DNA from: Chondrosia reniformis
Lineage: Eukaryota > Porifera > Demospongiae > Chondrillida > Chondrillidae
Direction: 5' to 3'
DNA length: 64,000 nt
NCBI GenBank assembly: GCA_947172415.1
Contig: OX359189.1
Span: 2,750,501-2,814,500 of the forward strand
Numbering within the stretch: the first letter of the stretch is position 1; every line of letters begins with the position of its first letter. Shown in pieces: positions 10,903-22,539 of the stretch. The notes under the pieces were generated by a model, which saw nothing but the letters and a program-made list of their open reading frames with translations, was not told the DNA's origin and did no database searches. The translations under genes were made by a program, and so were the position numbers.

Positions 10903-12672
10903 ATGTTTGAGGAAAGTGGTACAACTTTAACTAGAGCTGGTAGCTCTAGGCCTGTTTCACAGGCTAGTCACCGTACCTCTACTCTAAACCTAAAATCGAT
11001 AATTTCGAAGGAATTCTGGTATTACTGTAGTTCCGAAATACTAGTGCGCCCTATACTGGGAAAGCTCCACACGGAAGGAGTAATCCCCACCACAGTAGTG
11101 CGAGACATAAATGCGGTGGACATCCCTAGTAAAAGGACAGCCATTTTACTAGACTATCTGAAGCAGGAGCCCCGTGAAAAGCTAGAAGTGTTCTGTGATG
11201 TTCTCAGGAAATCGGCAGTCGAGCAAACTTATCCGTCACATTTACGTATTGCTAATAGATTGCGCAAGGAATTATCAACAGAACCCGAACGCTGCACAGT
11301 CAACAAAGGGAAGTCTCATTCCCAAGGTTTTTCATTGACAACTCAAGTGTGTAAAGTGTACAGTTCAACGGTGACCGAGGTCAAGGAGAAAGAAACTTGT
11401 GTCGCAACTGCAACTAACACCACATCAACTAAACGCACTTGTAATGATTCTTTTAGTGGTAGGGAGTGTACGGAAGATGTATCAGATGGTTCAGTACTGG
11501 CTATTGTACCTTTTGTACATGAGGATATTCCATGCAATGACTTCAGTGTGGGAGATGATTCCAAGGAGAGCAAAAATGATGAAAATTTAATGTGTCTGCA
11601 AAAAAGGCCTAGGTTTGATGATCTTGAAGGGATGATGTATTTGGAGAGAACAATTAGGCATGGACACCGAGAACTGTTTAAGACTTCACCTCAACTTGAT
11701 CATTTACATTCTACTCACATGAATACTAATAGTGAATCAGAAGATGACACTATACATAAGCTCATAGGAGAGGCCACTGTATTGCTCCATAAAGACACCA
11801 GCTGTGAACAAGAAATAAAGTGTGCTCCTTGGCCACAAAGAGTGAAAAGTGTAAAACCCAGTGGGATACTTAAGTCTTCAAAATATGAAGTTTTGATGCT
11901 GACCATGAGACCAATCAGAAGAAAATCTGTAACTGAAGCACTGTGCAAGGCCGACGACATTTATAAAAAGAGAAATATCAGTCTAGATGTTAGGATGGCA
12001 GCTATCTTGGAAGTAATTCCATCTTCAAAAGCCTCTATCCCAGTATTAGAAAAGGCTCTGAAGGAATGCAATGGAGCTAATAATTCAGGAATCTTGAAAT
12101 GTAGGATGCATCACAGATTGGTGTTCTGTCATAGTGCTTATGAACCAAAAAATCCACAAATGGCGAAACAACATGCATTAGCAGCTTTAGAGCTTGGAGA
12201 CACAATTACAGAGGATTATGGCCCTATTCAATCTCAGGTATACGCAGGACTTGTACAAAAGGATATAATGCGACTACCTATAGCATATAAAGAAGAAGAT
12301 TTAGATGAGCTAGAAAAGCATTACAGGAAGGCAGTACAAATGATGACCCTGGTACCTTCTTGGATGAAAGGTGTCTTACTATCAACTATACTTGAGTATG
12401 CTTTGTTGAAAATGATGAAAGCTACATATTTAGCTAAACAAACTTTACATTGTGAAGCAAAAGATTGCATAATGGCTGGAGAAAGGGTTCTGTTGCAGGC
12501 TGACCACAAGTATTTTGGCACATTGGATAAGGCCTATAATAGCCTAATACAGTCCTTTAAATATAAAGCACTTGGAGAGATGGACATGGCTCGTCATTAC
12601 AAGTCTGAAGCCACTGACTTTCTACAGAGGAGTGGTCGTCAGTCAATGCCAGCTTTTGAAATTGACATTTGA
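10903..12672 (+). CDS. CARD-like N-terminus plus C-terminal helical-repeat protein
   Basis: Single coding exon, 589 aa. Residues about 35-130 form a predicted six-helix block ending in a leucine-rich LDYLKQEPREKLEVFCDVL and YPSHLRIANRL, which fits the CARD pattern (death-fold). Residues 135-330 are polar and acidic, probably disordered (NTNSESEDD). Residues about 340-575 are helical with regular aromatic/Ala spacing like TPR or alpha-solenoid repeats (AKQHALAALELGD, LEKHYRKAVQMM, ARHYKSEA). The C-terminal part is shared with the genes at 24547 and 54747. The family assignment of the first domain is by eye; the solenoid family is not identified. An innate-immunity or apoptosis adaptor role would follow from a true CARD but is inference. 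The gene sits downstream of a broken tandem copy. Confidence 0.75.
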   Translation: MFEESGTTLTRAGSSRPVSQASHRTSTLNLKSIISKEFWYYCSSEILVRPILGKLHTEGVIPTTVVRDINAVDIPSKRTAILLDYLKQEPREKLEVFCDVLRKSAVEQTYPSHLRIANRLRKELSTEPERCTVNKGKSHSQGFSLTTQVCKVYSSTVTEVKEKETCVATATNTTSTKRTCNDSFSGRECTEDVSDGSVLAIVPFVHEDIPCNDFSVGDDSKESKNDENLMCLQKRPRFDDLEGMMYLERTIRHGHRELFKTSPQLDHLHSTHMNTNSESEDDTIHKLIGEATVLLHKDTSCEQEIKCAPWPQRVKSVKPSGILKSSKYEVLMLTMRPIRRKSVTEALCKADDIYKKRNISLDVRMAAILEVIPSSKASIPVLEKALKECNGANNSGILKCRMHHRLVFCHSAYEPKNPQMAKQHALAALELGDTITEDYGPIQSQVYAGLVQKDIMRLPIAYKEEDLDELEKHYRKAVQMMTLVPSWMKGVLLSTILEYALLKMMKATYLAKQTLHCEAKDCIMAGERVLLQADHKYFGTLDKAYNSLIQSFKYKALGEMDMARHYKSEATDFLQRSGRQSMPAFEIDI

Positions 12673-13465
12673 TCGAGTTATTTGTATTGAAAGTTACAGA
12701 TTCCCAATGGACTATATAAGAAATTTTGAATTTTTTTATGAATTTGAAACTGTTATATATGTACACTAGTGACGTGTGTAGGTTATTTTATAGAATGTCA
12801 CTAATATGGATGTCTACAAAGCTTGCCTTTTGGCAAAGAAATACAGATTAAAAAGGCCGGTTGAAAAAGACACTGGCTCTAAATATTATATACAATAATG
12901 CACTGAATATAGCAGCCAGGTTTTTTCTTCTGTCCCTGTTTTAGAGAGTACTATACACTCTGAAATGTTTTAGTGAAACAGAGAATAACACAATACATAA
13001 CATACATATATACATAACAAAGCACTCTCTAGCAATATCCTCCGGCTACAAAATACAACAAAGTAATAGAGTGTATATACAATGTATAGTACACACATAT
13101 ATTGTGACCTTACATATTGACTGATAGAAGATAATGAATGTAAACTCTGAGTATACGTACATACATTTCCCACATTATCATCTACCATAGGAATGAATAA
13201 GAAAATGGACCAACCTCCAAATATGGCATGTATAGTATATAAATTAAAAATTAAAAATTGCACTAAATGATAATTACATCTCATTGGATATAGAAAAGAA
13301 AAACACTTCACAATCACTAGTAAGTTCTTATCTCATGTTAGCTAGACACATTCAGCAATCGAAAATAATTTGTTAGCACTCCTTGTCTAACTAGATGAGT
13401 CACTACTGTCAATCAACACTGCATGTACGCATAAAGATGTATAGAGAGGAGGAGGAAAAAATGTT
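12673..13465. other. Intergenic, no gene seen
   Basis: AT-rich 3' flank of the CARD-like gene, without recognisable coding sequence or array. Confidence 0.5.
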
Positions 13466-13468
13466 TAT

Positions 13469-13680
13469 TTATTTCTTCACTCCAACTACATATACAATAT
13501 CTGGTGGTGAAATACTCCAATCTGACAATTCAGCTCCATCTCTTGTTTCAAACTTTTTAATGATGTAATCCTCGGGCGCACCAGGCAGCCCTTTTGTGAT
13601 AAACTCCAGCTTGGCCACATTTGCCTTCAAAGTCTTTATCACTGTTGTTGTACCTTCTAAGGTATAGTGAATCATCACCT
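13469..13680 (-). CDS. 3'-terminal exon of an unidentified gene
   Basis: A 70-residue open exon with acceptor (GTTACGTAG|GTG at 13681) and a stop followed at once by overlapping AATAAA signals (13459-13475), a common arrangement for compact genes. The sequence has a balanced, globular composition (e.g. LEFITKGLPGAPEDYI, WSISPPDIVYVVG), but I do not recognise the family. Upstream exons should lie at greater coordinates on the minus strand; 14330-14475 is a candidate but is unproven. Confidence 0.45.
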
Positions 13681-13829
13681 ACGTAACACACAAAAACATA
13701 CAATTATGTACATAAGTAGTGGATATTATAGCATAGAAAAGGCACTCAAATTACATTATAAAAGTGATTATACCAGAAATTTTATTCTCATCTAAAGTGT
13801 ACATTAAACGGTTAAAATTGCCCCTCTCA

Positions 13830-13895
13830 TTGCAAATGGGATGGGTCAGTAACAGCTATCCTGGGTTTGATTCCCATCAATTGCTTCTTTCATTT
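13830..13895 (+). repeat. Possible tRNA-derived SINE remnant
   Basis: GGATGGGTCAGTAACAGC followed by TGGGTTTGATTCCCA resembles the A and B boxes of a tRNA promoter (B-box consensus GGTTCGANNCC with one change). No cloverleaf can be folded by eye, so a functional tRNA is unlikely. Confidence 0.3.
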
Positions 13896-14797
13896 TTCCC
13901 TCTTTATGATGTTTGAGAATGATTACATTGTGGTACTATTTAATGAATGAATTATATTACTAGGAAAAGCCCACTTGTTTAATTATATTACTAAGGCACC
14001 CAATAAAAATATATAAAATACTTAATTTTCTCTATCTTTTTTTTCTGATAACTAGCAGACTAAATTGCTAAATGTGAAAATAGAGAGTAGCATATACAAG
14101 ACAGGCAAATTATATCCAGCAAACTAATAGAGGATGGCAGTAATTTTAACAAAATACAAAAATCGCAGCTTTTCGTATAAATTACAAGTTCTCTAAAGTA
14201 AAATATACAGTCCGTACTCTTTCTCGTCCATATTTAAGCAGAGAGACAATGGTAGACATTTGTATGTGTAAATAAGTGAAAGAAATACGACTGATTGAAT
14301 AATTTACAGGGCTATCCTCTCGGATGGAGAAGAGTCCTCCTCGGTGAAGAAGTTCAACATTATCGGTATCAATACAGGTTTTCGGATGATCTGACCCAAC
14401 ACTTCTATCCACAACAGATTTACCATAGGCATGACTCGGGTTCTTTGAAGCTCTCTCGGTTAGCTGCCAAGCGGGGATAACCCTTTAATTTATAGATGGC
14501 TTTACGAGCGATATATAGCGATATATCGCCTTTTTGTTCTTTTTGACAATTTTGTTTGTTTTCTACTTCCAACAGTCACTAGCAAATCTGGAAAAAGTAG
14601 CAAAACAAGAAAGGGATCGTGTGACAATGATAACCATATACAGAAGTGGCATATTATGTTTGGGCCATCCCTATATACTTAGAGAGTACTATACCATACT
14701 CTCTGCTATAGTTAAATACCTGCAGTTCCACTGTATCCTCCAACAGTCAGTGTATAGTTAGTGTAAGCATCATCAACACTAAAAGTAGAATATTCAG

Positions 14798-16744
14798 CTA
14801 AGGTGATTCAAAGCTTGGCAAACTTCACAAGGTTTGGAGTTAAGGAGGAGTACATGTACTTCATGAATGGATTCGTTGACAATGAGATTCCACAAATGAG
14901 GAGATTCCTTGATGAAATTTCAGTTAGTACATCTATAGACACATAGCTATTACTCTGTACTGACAGTATTCAATTGTCCTCCTAGTCACCACCTAAGAAT
15001 ACTGTGGTGGTCAGAACAGCCTCTTGGGAACCGTATCAAATTGATTTGGGTCGGGAGATCTCAATCATGCACACTATACTCACAGATTAAATGAAGAAGC
15101 TTGGAGAGGTATATATTACCACCACCCATCTGTCCATCAATCCATTCCTCCACCCACCCATTCCTCCACCCACCCATTCCTCCACCCACCCATTCCTCCA
15201 CCCACCCATTCCTCCACCCACCCATTCCTCCACCCACCCATTCCTCCACCCACCCATTCCTCCACCCATCCATTCCTTCACCCATCCATTCCTCCACCCA
15301 TCCATTCCTTCACCCATTCCTTCACCCATTCCTTCACCCATTCCTTCACCCATTCCTTCACCCATTTCTTCACCCATTCCTTCACCCATTCCTTCACCCA
15401 TTCCTTCACCCATTCCTTCACCCATTCCTTCACCCATTCCTTCACCCATTCCTTCACTCATCCATTCCTTCACTCGTTCCTCCCTTTCTCCATCTGTCCC
15501 TTACCTATTTTGCTGATGTAGCCTGTGTCATCAAAGTTACCAAGGTTGGTGGATGAGCTGGAGAATGTCACTAAAACCAAAGAAGAATCCGGCAAAGATC
15601 TTTTGGACAATGCCATGCAGCACCTCTCCTCTACACGTCGACAGTTTGACTCTCCCTCGCCCCCTGAAATGTTTACTCCTACCTCTCCACCAGACTCTCT
15701 GCGTTCTCCTGTCTGGTATGAGACAGTTGGAGAGCAGTCATATGGAACCGTTCGCAGAGGAATACAGAAGTTTGAATCAGTTGCTGGAGATATGGTCACA
15801 AAACAGACGCCGCCTCGATACTTCATCAGCAGTGGACAGCTAAACCCGGGGAAAGTGGATGGGTCTCGATATCGTTCATCAGTTCCCAACCTCCACAGTC
15901 CTCTGAGTCCCGGACACTCTCCGGGAAGGAGGCTACAGCGACCAAGAGCCACTCAGTCACAATCAATGGACTATGGACAGCCACCGTGAGAACCTCACAT
16001 CACTTAAATCACCTTGCTTCACCTGCATCACCTGCAATTTGTATTTGTGAAGTTTAAAAGTTCTTGTTCACATTTAGAAATGCAGTTGATGACTTTGAAG
16101 AAATGAAGAAAGTTTTAAAGGCAGAGCAAGAAAGAAATCAGAAGTTCATGAAGGAAATAGAGTCGCTAAAGGGTGAACTGGGACGAAGTGAAGAGGCTAA
16201 TAAGCAACTTATATCAGAAGTTAACACTCTTCAACGTAACAAGGGAGAAAAACTGCAGGGTGTTCTGGGTGTGCTTGATAGAGCTGAGAACACTTATAAA
16301 GATGAGAAAGGTAAGGTACAGTAAACCGGTGGAGAATGAAAATATTTTCACTTTTATATTGTTTCTTTAGGAGTTCCCCCAGAATTTGAAAACATCAAGC
16401 GAAAGTGTTCCTTAATGGAAGAAACTCTAAAACAAAAGGATGAGACTATAGACCAGATGCGGCGCAGAATCTCGGCTCTCAAACAGTCTAATGAGACACT
16501 CTCCAAAGGACTGGAACAGCTACAGAAGCTCAGCAGTGACTACAGTGATTCAGATAGTGAGGATGATCTCGCACCCCTTCGAAGGTCTGAGCCACGCCCC
16601 CCTCCTGCTAGAATTTCAATTGATAATGGCAGACCCAACGGAGGCAATTATTACAAGGCCAAAGATCCTGTAACTCCAACAACTAAAGAGTTTCTTAAAG
16701 TTGTCTCGCGCTTAGATAAAGGACAGTTTAACATTCACTCTTAG
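14798..16744 (+). pseudogene. C-terminal part of a SynGAP/DAB2IP-family RasGAP, with in-frame stop
   Basis: Exons 14798-14922, 14986-15108, 15537-15985, 16078-16310, 16371-16744, all phase-consistent. Exon 1 is the last helices of a RasGAP domain ([32 protein letters not shown]); exon 2 has IDLGREISIMHTIL as in SynGAP/DAB2IP/RASAL2; exon 3 starts LPRLVDELENV and is Ser/Pro-rich; exons 4-5 are a coiled coil (aa runs of E/K/Q heptads), then an acidic SDSDSEDD and the C-terminus. A TAA at 15088-15090 interrupts exon 2 between ILTD and MKKLGE, where the family continues. The catalytic GAP core with its arginine finger is absent upstream, where the CARD-like gene lies only 2.1 kb away. Poly(A) signal at 16968. 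It may be a truncated duplicate, or an assembly error. Confidence 0.75.
15122..15480. repeat. 12-bp minisatellite (CCACCCATTCCT), in RasGAP intron
   Basis: About 30 units, first CCACCCATTCCT and then TTCACCCATTCC variants, filling the intron between 15108 and 15537. It is open in several frames on both strands (Pro/His/Ser or Gly/Met/Glu repeats) but flanked by splice sites, so non-coding. Confidence 0.9.
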
Positions 16745-16967
16745 TTGGGTGATGTTGCCCCTGAAATTTGTCAATAATTTAATAATTTTTGACTGTATTC
16801 TATAATAATTAACATGCAAAATTATGTATCTGTTTTTCACGTTGTTTATTGTAGTCATCGTTTATTTGCTTGTACCTTTCCCAATGATTGTACGTCTAAA
16901 TATTTTATTGGCCAGAAATGACAAATGAATATAATTGGAAAAAGTTATTGAAATACCAGGTTGTGAA

Positions 16968-16973
16968 AATAAA
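16968..16973 (+). terminator. Poly(A) signal of the RasGAP-like gene
   Basis: AATAAA about 225 bp downstream of the stop. Confidence 0.5.
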
Positions 16974-17099
16974 GTTTAAATACAGTACTACCAACGTTTA
17001 GACACACTCAATCAGGGTAAAAATAAAAAGAAAAGGAAATGATCAAGAATAATTTCTTTGAGAGCACCCCTGCAGATATCTAACATATACTGCAAGTTT

Positions 17100-17700
17100 T
17101 TAATTCTCTCTTTTCTCTCTTTCTCTCTCTTTCTCTCTCTCTCTGTCTGTCTGTCTGTTTATCTTAAAAGATAGCTATACTACAATCAAGTAATACACAG
17201 TGCAAGTTACAAAATTCTATATAATTACCTCCACAGCCATGCAAGTTCATATAGGGATGAAGCTGTTGTATAATGAAAACTAAAAAAATACCTGATATTA
17301 ATAATCATATACATGTATAATAAGTGTAACAATTACTTATATATACACACATGCAGCTATAGCAATCATTATATAAATTTAATGAATGGATAACTATAGA
17401 TGGGTGGCTGCATTGACTTGCATGCACTATATGAGTACAGGATATACGCTAGTAATTTTATATTCACTATACATATACTGTATATCATCTTCTTTTTTTT
17501 CTTTTTTCCTTTTTCGTTTCCTTTCTTCCTTTCTTTTTTCTTTTTTTTCTTTTTTGTTTCTTTCTTCCTTTCTTTTTTCTTTTTTTCTTTTTCGTTTCTT
17601 TCTTCCTTTCTTTTTTCTTTTTTTCTTTTCTTTCTTCCTTTCTTTTTTCTTTTTTTCTTTTTCGTTTCCTTTCTTTTTTCTTTTTTTCCTTACGTTATGT
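17100..17700. repeat. Pyrimidine-rich microsatellite region
   Basis: A (TCTC/TCTG)n run at about 17105-17160 and a T-rich tract at 17490-17690 built of imperfect 30-40-bp units (TTTTTCGTTTCTTTCTTCC and relatives). Long open frames here are composition artefacts. Confidence 0.85.
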
Positions 17701-17999
17701 TTATTTATCTGTACCATTATATATATAGTCCATGTATTATATATATATGCTCTTGTATACTTGCAATGCAGCAATTTACAAGAGTATACTGAATGGTTAT
17801 GTGTTGATGATACCAGAAGCGCTGCTAGACCTTTTGATATTATATACCACTCATCATATGGGATTGTATATAAATAACCACTGCACAATGATCATTTTTG
17901 TTTAATAATTTTTGAAATATGTCATAGTTTACATTTTAAAAAAAATAATGTTCAAACAAATATAATTCATGCAAGTTCGTTCTTCATAATTGTGAAGAG

Positions 18000-18850
18000 G
18001 TCTTGGTCTTGTTGCTTCTCTTTGAGTGGTAACTGGATTGTACTTCACTTCGCATCACTTTACTGAGTGATCCCAGGGCACACCACGAGGAGGTGGAAGT
18101 ACTTCGTGCCCCAAAAAATGTTTACAACTCTGTTTGACACTTCCACTACTTGCGTCGTAAGAGAAGCTGCTCGGGAGCGATCCGGCGTACCTGACCGTCC
18201 TGTGACCAGTTACTAGTCCTGCTCTGCCTCACGCTACGGACAGAACAAGCCCGACCCTGGCGGACCACAAACTCCCACCAATGAGAATCATCATGTGCAC
18301 ACAACGCAGCTTGGGAGCACTGTACACAGACTTTAGCTCATTGGGATCGGCCAGGTTGCTTTAGAGTAGGGACCCATCGATGAACTACAAGAAAAGAAGT
18401 AGAGAATACATAATAACACGGACATAAACATTGAGCAAAATTCCAATTGCAATTGTCTTGCAACCAACCTGATGCGGCAGCCTACAATAGCTTCCTGACC
18501 GACTACGTAGTGGCACTGGATCCACGCAACCTCCAGGTACGGGTCGTATAGCAAGAATCCCGCAAGTGCCAATTTAACACACAAGCAGGATTAATAGTGA
18601 GATACATCTCCAGGCACTAACCCATGATAGAGAGACCACCCCACTATACGAACACCGATGACCCTTCGGATAGACGTGTACCATGGTCGTGCTCCTACCA
18701 CGGTTTTCGCGTCGATCTACGCAAGCATAGACCTCCAGAGTTGAAGGCTCGTAAGCCGTACAACTGAAAATTTTCAAGATCTTTTATAGATACTTTGGGC
18801 GGGATTGTCGGACCCTGTTGTAGTTTCGTTCTGAAGTGACGTCATTTTTG
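18000..18850. other. GC-richer island with CRE site, possible minus-strand transcript
   Basis: This stretch is less AT-rich than its surroundings. A perfect TGACGTCA lies at about 18837-18844. On the minus strand, two candidate exons with usable splice sites (donor CATCAG|GTTGGT near 18470, acceptor TTTTCTTGTAG near 18387) can be drawn, but the conceptual protein is short and unlike anything I know. No gene is claimed. Confidence 0.3.
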
Positions 18851-20105
18851 TCTTAGCCTTCGGAAGCCTCAAGCTAAAGGAGCAGTTTGTCAATTAGTCA
18901 GGAAAGCATGGACGTATATACGTATATGCATTTGATGAATAAAATGGCAGCCATTAAATGACGTTTTAGCCTACTGAGGTCTCAAGCTCAGGAATATTTG
19001 TCAATTCAGTTAGTTATAAAGTAGAGCATGCACTCATGTATGTAAAATCTAAAAGTTTGATATTTGAATCAGTCTTGTACAATATATTTTATTCATTGGA
19101 CATTGCAAACTCAAATGAGCAAGATCTAATTATACTTGACTCCACATCTTCTGAATAAGGATTAATGGCCTCTTTATACAAGTTATGTAATATTAAAATG
19201 GCAGCCATCAGGTAAAGTTTTTTGTAAATAGGAAACTTCATTAAAATTATTTCATTACATTCTACTTGTCTCATGCTCGCAACGTGTGTGACTTTTAGTG
19301 TACACTTATAGCAATCTTCAGAATGCCCATTACGTTGGATGGACAATGTTTGTTTGATCGTGAAGATGATGTGATATGTTATTATAGCTCTGGAATATGG
19401 AATCTAATGTCTTAACTGAACATACAGTATACACTTTATGAAATTAATCTATATATGTACTGTTGACATTTCATAAAGTACAAATATTGAGTAAGACTTT
19501 GTACTAATTGAACACATGGAATTTGGATCTATAGCACCTTTTGAATTTCCAGATGTGCATATTGTGTGTATGACAAGCTGGCTGGCTGGCGGAATTTCCA
19601 AACTTAGATTACCTGCTAAGTTGACATTCTAACTGTTCAAAAAAGCCTTAAATTGTTAGTTGTTACTATAGAAATGGTGTTGCTATGGTAATTTATATTT
19701 ATGAAACTAAGTTAATTAAGACAGTGTTCTTAAATAGTCAGACTATAGAATCCATTTGATTCCTTTTGGAGTGTCTATACCAGTCCATGCAGGGCAATAG
19801 CCCTGTTGATGCTATCCTAAGTTGTTTATAGAAAAAGTAGAGCTTTTTGTAATTAGAGAGTTTGCAATTGTTTCATCATAATCTTCCTGTTATCTGATAC
19901 ATCAATGATATTTAATTGAAGTGATTTGCATGCCTGCATGATTTAAAAATGGTAAGATTATGTGAATCTTATAAAATCTTGGCAGGTTTGAGTTTTTATA
20001 TAACTCTTTCAAACCAATCTTAAAATAGCTCTATTTAAATTTGTTGTAGGTGAAGCATATGGAACCATTTTGTGTAAATAGTTAATGTAACTTCTGTGAC
20101 TGTGT
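18851..20105. other. Intergenic, no gene seen
   Basis: Contains a short imperfect internal duplication (around 18860-18900 and 18970-19010) and otherwise AT-rich unique sequence. Confidence 0.4.
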
Positions 20106-20110
20106 GTCTA

Positions 20111-20376
20111 TTCATGTACAGACCATGGCAACTGACTTTATAGGAGGATATTCCTCTTCATGTTCATGTACAGACCATGGCAACTGACTTTTTAGGAGGA
20201 TATTCCTCTTCATGTTCATGTACAGACCATGGCAACTGACTTTTTAGGAGGATATTCCTCTTCATGTTCATGTACAGACCATGGCAACTGACTTTATAGG
20301 AGGATATTCCTCTTCATGTTCATGTACAGACCATGGCAACTGACTTTTTAGGAGGATATTCCTCTTCATGTTCATG
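20111..20376. repeat. 52-bp minisatellite, five copies
   Basis: Five near-identical 52-bp units beginning TTCATGTACAGACCATGG, at 20111, 20163, 20215, 20267 and 20319. Each carries CCATGGCAAC, a half X-box. Confidence 0.95.
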
Positions 20377-20807
20377 TGTATTGTTGTTGTCATTGCTAAT
20401 TAAGCTAAGTTGTGTATAGTAAATGGGTTCATGTAGTCTGTTGTGTAATTCCTCTCAATGGCTGTCTACTTACAGCTCTAGAATAATGGATATTTTTTAA
20501 GATCACTTGCAAAACAATTTACTCAGTTATTGCCATGGTAACAGCCTATTACCAAATTCAATTTAGCTATAACTGTTACAATAGAGTGCTTGAAGGATTA
20601 CCTAAAGGTGGATGATGAATTAAGTATTCTTCCATTATACAAAATTCTGACACACAGTAGATTTGTACCTGGTATAGCTATGGCCAATTAATCAATTTTA
20701 TACTTGATCTGTATTAATTCATCCAAGTCTTTCTCAAGTGAATTAATAAATGTTTGGCTTATGTTCATGCAGAGTATAAGTACATTTTGTTTTCTCTTTT
20801 CACAGCC

Positions 20808-20962
20808 CAGTTCATCTCCAAATAAAGAATTTCTATAGCAACCAGTTCCATGGCAACCAGTTCATCTCCAAATAAAGAATTTCCATAGCAACTAGTTCCA
20901 TGGCAACCAGTTCATCTCTAACAAAACCAAAATTAAGAATTTCTATAGCAACCATGGCAGGA
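20808..20962. repeat. 50-bp minisatellite, three copies
   Basis: Units start TTCATCTCCAAATAAAGAAT at 20811, 20861 and 20911. The junction sequence GTTCCATGGCAAC resembles an RFX X-box missing one base. Confidence 0.9.
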
Positions 20963-21087
20963 AGTCTAATTAAGGGTGCCATAACTCTAGTAAGTAAAGT
21001 TAATTAAATACATCTCATGTACACCTATAAAAATTATTTGAGCTCATGAGCATGTGCTTATGGGAAATTTAGTTCTTAGTGTTTGCC

Positions 21088-21602
21088 AGCCTATAGTACC
21101 AGTGCCTTCTTCTTTCTGCCTATAGTACCAGTGCCTTCTTTCTGCCTATAGTACCAGTGCCTTCTTCTTTCTGCCTATAGTACCAGTGCCTTCTTCTTTC
21201 TGCCTATAGTACCAGTGCCTTCTTCTTTCTGCCTATAGTACCAGTGCCTTCTTCTTTCTGCCTATAGTACCAGTGCCTTCTTTCTGCCTATAGTACCAGT
21301 GCCTTCTTCTTTCTGCCTATAGTACCAGTGCCTTCTTCTTTCTGCCTATAGTACCAGTGCCTTCTTCTTTCTGCCTATAGTACCAGTGCCTTCTTCTTTC
21401 TGCCTATAGTACCAGTGCCTTCTTTCTGCCTATAGTACCAGTGCCTTCTTTCTGCCTACAGTACCAGTGCCTTCTTCTTTCTGCCTATAGTACCAGTGCC
21501 TTCTTCTTTCTGCCTATAGTACCAGTGCCTTCTTTCTGCCTATAGTACCAGTGCCTTCTTCTTTCTGCCTATAGTACCAGTGCCTTCTTCTTTCTGCCCA
21601 TA
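21088..21602. repeat. 26/29-bp minisatellite, about 18 copies
   Basis: Unit TGCCTATAGTACCAGTGCCT plus TCTTCTTTC (29 bp) or TCTTTC (26 bp); the two lengths differ by a TCT deletion and are interspersed. Confidence 0.95.
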
Positions 21603-21938
21603 GTACAGTACTAGTGAGGGTATATCATATGTACTGGTGTTTTGTAGAAGAAAGCGCTATTACGACAATTAATAAATCATTAATGTATATTAAGGAATCC
21701 TAATTATAAAGTTAGTCAACAAACATGTATACAATGGCTCTGTACAGTAAATATTTGGTACCTCCTTATAGTACATGCATATACATGACCATACAAATTT
21801 ATTACGAGTAACCCTCTACAAATGAAAAAAAAGTTTTCTCAGCTATACCTATGAGTTTATACTCGCAGAACTATTTTTATCGATATATCGATATATTTTC
21901 CTATTGAATGTGCTATTCGGTACCAGCCCCCTTTAAAT

Positions 21939-22091
21939 ATGGAAGTCGGTTGGAGTGGTACTGCCGAAGCCATCGCCAATTTACCCGAGAAGTCAGGGGA
22001 CGATCTTTTGAAGGTATTAGAAGAACAGAACAGGTTTGTTTTAAAGAATTTCGACTCTTCTCTTTACTGCACCTACATTCAACTGTAAATA
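21939..22091 (+). CDS. Short hypothetical reading frame (possible first exon)
   Basis: ATG at 21939 opens a 50-codon frame starting MEVGWSGTAEAIANLPEKSG, acidic then basic, with a possible donor after EEQNR (CAG|GTTTGT). The amino-acid composition looks coding. No downstream partner was found except the FReD fragment at 22.55 kb, which may be unrelated. Confidence 0.3.
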
Positions 22092-22539
22092 AGAATTATG
22101 GTTAGGATTATTCGGCTGGTCGTCGCCATTATTTTAATAATCAATAACACCCCCTTAATGTATCTTTTAATGGGGCTTCAAAAGGTGTAAATTTAGATTG
22201 AATGAAGACGATATCGTACTGTCGAGATTAAGAAATTATCACCTATATACCAGACTGGCTCTAAGTAGAATCGTTTAATACTGGTAGGTGAATATTAGTT
22301 CTCTGATTAATAGGAGTCTTGAATCAGACACGAAAGCTTTAACCAAAATACCCGGAGAAGAAGAAAAGATTATAATGTCACTGAGATCTCTCCGTAGGAT
22401 GGACTCGACGGAAGAGAGTTGGGAGAGCACGGAAAAGGACCTTTGGTGAGATTGTCGTGTAGGTATCTCAGACCCTTGTCACTGAGAAGAAGGTCTGGAG
22501 TATATCACATAATTCCTAATGAAATTAAATGTAAGGAGC

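Noticed and set aside
11343-11573. Frames on the opposite strand or in other frames of the CARD-like gene
   Set aside because: Shadows of the 589-codon gene; composition does not look coding.
15061-15556. Pro/His/Ser and Gly/Met/Glu repeat proteins on both strands
   Set aside because: Produced by the 12-bp minisatellite within the RasGAP intron.
17386-17888. Phe/Ser-rich and Lys/Arg-rich frames
   Set aside because: Low-complexity pyrimidine tract, no splice sites or conserved features.
18333-18777. Two-exon minus-strand gene with a CRE promoter
   Set aside because: Splice sites can be drawn, but the first exon has no acceptable link to the second, and the protein resembles nothing known; left as an unassigned GC-richer island.
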